Below, piece by piece: positions 49,698-52,014 of a stretch of 52,014 bases of DNA; position 1 is the first letter of the stretch; every line of letters starts with the position of its first letter. The stretch is taken from assembly GCA_036562495.1 (NCBI GenBank), contig DATCKA010000020.1, forward strand, positions 1 to 52,014, written 5' to 3'. Under the pieces are notes generated by a model. The model worked only from the letters and a program-made list of their open reading frames with translations. It searched no databases and was not told where the DNA came from. Source of the stretch: Geochorda sp036562495 (GTDB lineage Bacteria > Bacillota > Limnochordia > Limnochordales > Geochordaceae). Position numbers and translations under genes: made by a program.

Positions 49698-50653
49698 CAA
49701 CTCCTCCCTTCGCCCCAGGGGAGCGTCACGGGCGGCAGCGCTGCCTCGATCCGGGCCCGGTGCGGCTCCAGCCAGGGCGGCAGCACCAGACGCTCGCCCA
49801 GGCGGTCCCGCTCCTCGTCGACGGCAAACCCGGGACCGTCGGTGGCGAGCTCGTAGATGACCCCGCCCGGCTCCTGGAAGTAGACGGACTTGAACCAGAA
49901 CCGGTCGATGACGGGGGTGGGCCGACACCCCGCGACCTCGACTCGGGTGCGTGCCTGGCGTTGCTCGGCGTCGTCACGGACTCGCCAGGCCACATGGTGG
50001 ATGACCCCGGGTCCCCACGAGCCAGGCGGCGCGCCGGGCACCTCCCGGATGTCCACGTAACAGCCCGGGCCGCCACCCTCCACGGCGAAGCGATGCCAGC
50101 CGTCCTCTTGGCCCTGCGCCTCGAAGCCCAGCACCTCGGTCAACAACCGTGCGCTCGGTGCCAGCCTGCGTTGCCACAATCGCACAGAGTGCACCCCTCG
50201 CACCTGGTAGGCGGCGGGCACCGGACCGGCGGCCCACGGCGTGAAGGGCCGCTGGAGGGCCCCTTCGCTCTCCACCAGCGCCACGCTCATGCCGTCGGGA
50301 TCCTCGAAGGGCAGGGCGCTCTCGCCGAAGCGCGACTCGACCGGCCCGGGGCGGACTCCATGGGCGAGCAGGCGCTCGTGCCAGTACGCCAGGCTGCCCG
50401 GCGGTACGGCCAGCGCCACTTCGACGATCTGGCCGGCACCTTTCCTGCCCCGGTGGGCGTGGGGCCACGGGAAGAAGGTAAGATCGGTGCCGGGGTGGCC
50501 CTCCGCGTCGGCGTAGAAGAAGTGGTAGGTGCCGGGGTCGTCCTGGTTGACGCTCCGCTTGACGAGCCGCATGCCGAGCACGCCGGTGTAAAACTCCAGG
50601 TTGGTCTGCGGGTCGCCGGCGATGGCGGTCACGTGGTGGATGCCGTGAACCAT
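49697..50653 (-). CDS. MhqO-like ring-cleaving dioxygenase
   Basis: The 318-residue protein has two glyoxalase/bleomycin (VOC) modules. Residues GIHHVTAIAGDPQTNLEFYTGVLGMRLVKRSVNQDDPGTYH start the first. The second brings GVHSVRLWQR, GVIHHVAWRVRDD and VIYELATDGPGFAVDE. The pattern follows MhqO of the B. subtilis methylhydroquinone operon. Metal ligands are the histidine in IHHVT, a later histidine and a glutamate in YELATD. The ATG at 50653 is preferred because a likely -10 box TACACT at 50693-50698 lies upstream; an ATG at 50692 would add 13 residues. It is divergent from the SDR gene. Confidence 0.86.
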   Translation of the reverse strand: MVHGIHHVTAIAGDPQTNLEFYTGVLGMRLVKRSVNQDDPGTYHFFYADAEGHPGTDLTFFPWPHAHRGRKGAGQIVEVALAVPPGSLAYWHERLLAHGVRPGPVESRFGESALPFEDPDGMSVALVESEGALQRPFTPWAAGPVPAAYQVRGVHSVRLWQRRLAPSARLLTEVLGFEAQGQEDGWHRFAVEGGGPGCYVDIREVPGAPPGSWGPGVIHHVAWRVRDDAEQRQARTRVEVAGCRPTPVIDRFWFKSVYFQEPGGVIYELATDGPGFAVDEERDRLGERLVLPPWLEPHRARIEAALPPVTLPWGEGRS

Positions 50654-50748
50654 GCGGTTCAACCAGCCCTTCATGAGAGATGGGGTCATCACAGTGTAGC
50701 GGAGCGGCCACCCGGCGGCATGCTTCGGTCGGAGGAGGCGGTAGGGAG

Positions 50749-51543
50749 TTGCGGGCAGCGGGACGCCTGCACGGCAAGGTCGCCGTGGTGACGGGAGCGG
50801 CCCGGGGCATCGGCAGGGCTGTCGCCCTGCGCTTCGCCGAGGAGGGCGCCCGAGCCGTGGTGGTGCTGGATGTGCGCCAGGAAGAGGGCCACGAGACCGT
50901 CCGGATGGTGGACGAGATAGGGCAGAGCACGACCACGCGGGGCCTCTTCATGGCGGTGGACGTGAGCCGTCCCGAGCAGGTCGAGGCGGCAGCCCGGCGG
51001 GTCGAGGCGGAGTTTGGGCGATGCGACGTGCTGGTCAACGACGCGGGGATCAGTGGCCGCCCCATCGGCGACGGACCGGTGCATCGCTGCACGCTGGAGG
51101 CCTGGGAGCGGGTCATCGCCGTCAATTTGACCGGCGTCTTCTTGTGCAGCAAGTACTTCGTGCCGCTGATGATGAGAGGCGGCGGAGCCGTCGTCAACGT
51201 GGCCTCCGACGAGGCTCTCGTCGGCGCACCGCCGCCGACGGACACCCACGCCTACTCGGCCAGCAAGGGCGGGGTGGTGGCCCTGACCAGGGCCATGGCG
51301 GTCAGCTTCGCGCCGCATCGGATCCGGGTCAACGCCGTGGCCCCGGGATGGGTGGCCACCCCCATGACGGCCGACCTGCTGTCGGACCCGGCGGAGGCCG
51401 CCCGGGTGTCGGCGGCGTGCCCCATGGGTCGGGTGGCCGCACCGGAGGAGATAGCCGCCGCCGTGCTCTTCCTGGCTTCGGATGAGGCCTCTTTCGTCAC
51501 CGGCGCCGTCTTGCCGGTCGAGGGCGGTTCGACGGCGTGGTGA
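50749..51543 (+). CDS. Short-chain dehydrogenase/reductase
   Basis: The 264-residue classical SDR has the nucleotide-binding TGAARGIG, the D-loop LDV, the NNAG-type strand (LVNDAGISG), and the catalytic YSASK, then the C-terminal substrate loop PGWVATPMTADL. It is probably a cytoplasmic NAD(P)-dependent alcohol or ketone dehydrogenase. The exact substrate cannot be read from the sequence. GGAGGAGG 10 bases before the TTG at 50749 supports the start. It is divergent from the dioxygenase gene and may take part in the same detoxification. Confidence 0.9.
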   Translation: MRAAGRLHGKVAVVTGAARGIGRAVALRFAEEGARAVVVLDVRQEEGHETVRMVDEIGQSTTTRGLFMAVDVSRPEQVEAAARRVEAEFGRCDVLVNDAGISGRPIGDGPVHRCTLEAWERVIAVNLTGVFLCSKYFVPLMMRGGGAVVNVASDEALVGAPPPTDTHAYSASKGGVVALTRAMAVSFAPHRIRVNAVAPGWVATPMTADLLSDPAEAARVSAACPMGRVAAPEEIAAAVLFLASDEASFVTGAVLPVEGGSTAW

Positions 51544-51588
51544 GGGCCGAGCCGGCGGCGGCCATCCCGCCTGCCACCGCCTGGCCCG

Positions 51589-51936
51589 CTAGGGGCTGTG
51601 CGGGATGACGCAGATGAAGCGGAGGAGGCCGTCACCCGTGTTGCGCATGCGGTGCGGCTTGTCGGGTGGCACGTAGATGACCGTCCCCGGCCCGATGGGC
51701 TGCTCCCCCTGCTCATCGCCGGCCATGCCCTGGCCTTCCAGCACGTACATCTCCTGTTCGTACCAGTGATGGTGCAGCGGGATCTCGCCGCCTGGCTCCA
51801 CTTCGAAGACCCGCATGGCATATCGCGGCGCACCGTTGGCCTTGCCGATCACCCAGCGTAGCCGGACGCCCTTGCCGGCTGGTGCCTGCTCCATGGGCAC
51901 CGTCGACTCGTGGAAGACCTGGATCTCCTCGGGCAT
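51589..51936 (-). CDS. Single-domain cupin protein
   Basis: The 115-residue protein is a single cupin barrel. Metal ligands are visible as HHHWYEQEMYVLEG, with the later histidine in PPDKPHRMRN. Small cupins of this kind bind iron, nickel or manganese and act as dioxygenases, isomerases or sensors. The start is the ATG at 51936, after GAGGGGG some 12 bases upstream. Its neighbour is the convergent SDR gene. The remaining 78 bases of the window hold no clear feature. Confidence 0.85.
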   Translation of the reverse strand: MPEEIQVFHESTVPMEQAPAGKGVRLRWVIGKANGAPRYAMRVFEVEPGGEIPLHHHWYEQEMYVLEGQGMAGDEQGEQPIGPGTVIYVPPDKPHRMRNTGDGLLRFICVIPHSP

Positions 51937-52014
51937 ATGGCTCAGGCCCCCTCGCCCGCGCGGAGCGGCATGAGGCCGCCCCGCTTCCTCGTCGCAGCCT
52001 GGGGTTCGTGGGCT

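Noticed and set aside
1..52014. Mobile elements, integrase or phage island
   Set aside because: No transposase, integrase, terminal repeats or att-like duplication of any of the four tRNA genes was seen by eye; a systematic repeat search was not possible.

Overview
The window is chromosomal DNA of a very GC-rich bacterium (about 70% by eye, not counted) that belongs to, or sits near, the endospore-forming Bacillota. Three things point there. The pair ytrH/ytrI lies divergent to dnaE, as in Bacillus. mtrB (the trp RNA-binding attenuation protein, TRAP) is present. The order dnaE-pgpA-...-accD-accA-pyk is also of the Bacillota type. GTG and TTG starts with strong AGGAGG-like ribosome binding sites are common. 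A Limnochordia- or Symbiobacteriia-like lineage is my best guess. No rRNA, CRISPR array, insertion sequence, phage or integrase was seen, so this looks like core genome with some lineage-specific genes.

Layout. 1-700: a deleted argS remnant and tRNA-Glu(CTC). 775-6781: a spermidine-synthase-like gene, then an ABC-2 exporter and a LolD/MacB-type ATPase with a large FtsX-type permease. 6815-9247: tRNA-Gln(CTG), a CBM25-like protein without a signal peptide, and an M3 metallopeptidase. 9259-10083 (minus): ytrI and ytrH. 10217-21897: ten co-directional genes, dnaE, pgpA, mtrB, a small DUF2007-like gene, accD, accA, pyk, ald, a glutamate-1-semialdehyde-aminomutase-like gene and an AIR-synthase-like gene. 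21962-29525: tRNA-Leu(CAA), an AspT/YidE-type transporter, a triple-LysM protein, hydroxypyruvate isomerase, a CueP-like copper protein, an Asp/Glu racemase, a PerR/Fur regulator, sfsA and an SLH-like surface protein. 29763-35421: polA, coaE, mgsA, a lytic transglycosylase and nicotinate phosphoribosyltransferase, closely packed. 35482-43893: a peptide/oligosaccharide ABC importer with four ATPases. 43912-52014: a DUF1232 protein, tRNA-Leu(GAG) with a near-consensus promoter, YceI with an ArsR regulator, a cobalamin-binding-like protein, a second ABC-2 exporter, an mhqO/mhqD-like pair, an SDR and a cupin.

How the genes fit together. The long dnaE run joins replication, phospholipid synthesis, the first step of fatty acid synthesis and the pyruvate/alanine node; TRAP lies inside it although no trp gene is in the window. 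The polA run joins DNA repair, CoA and NAD cofactor synthesis and methylglyoxal formation. The accessory parts deal with export, nutrient import, copper/peroxide/quinone stress and the spore or cell surface. I found no clearly new defence or mobile system. The most unusual items are the argS remnant, TRAP in a replication/lipid gene run, the cytoplasmic CBM25-like protein, the doubled OppD/OppF pair, the aminomutase/AIRS pair and the threefold repeat in the SLH-like protein.
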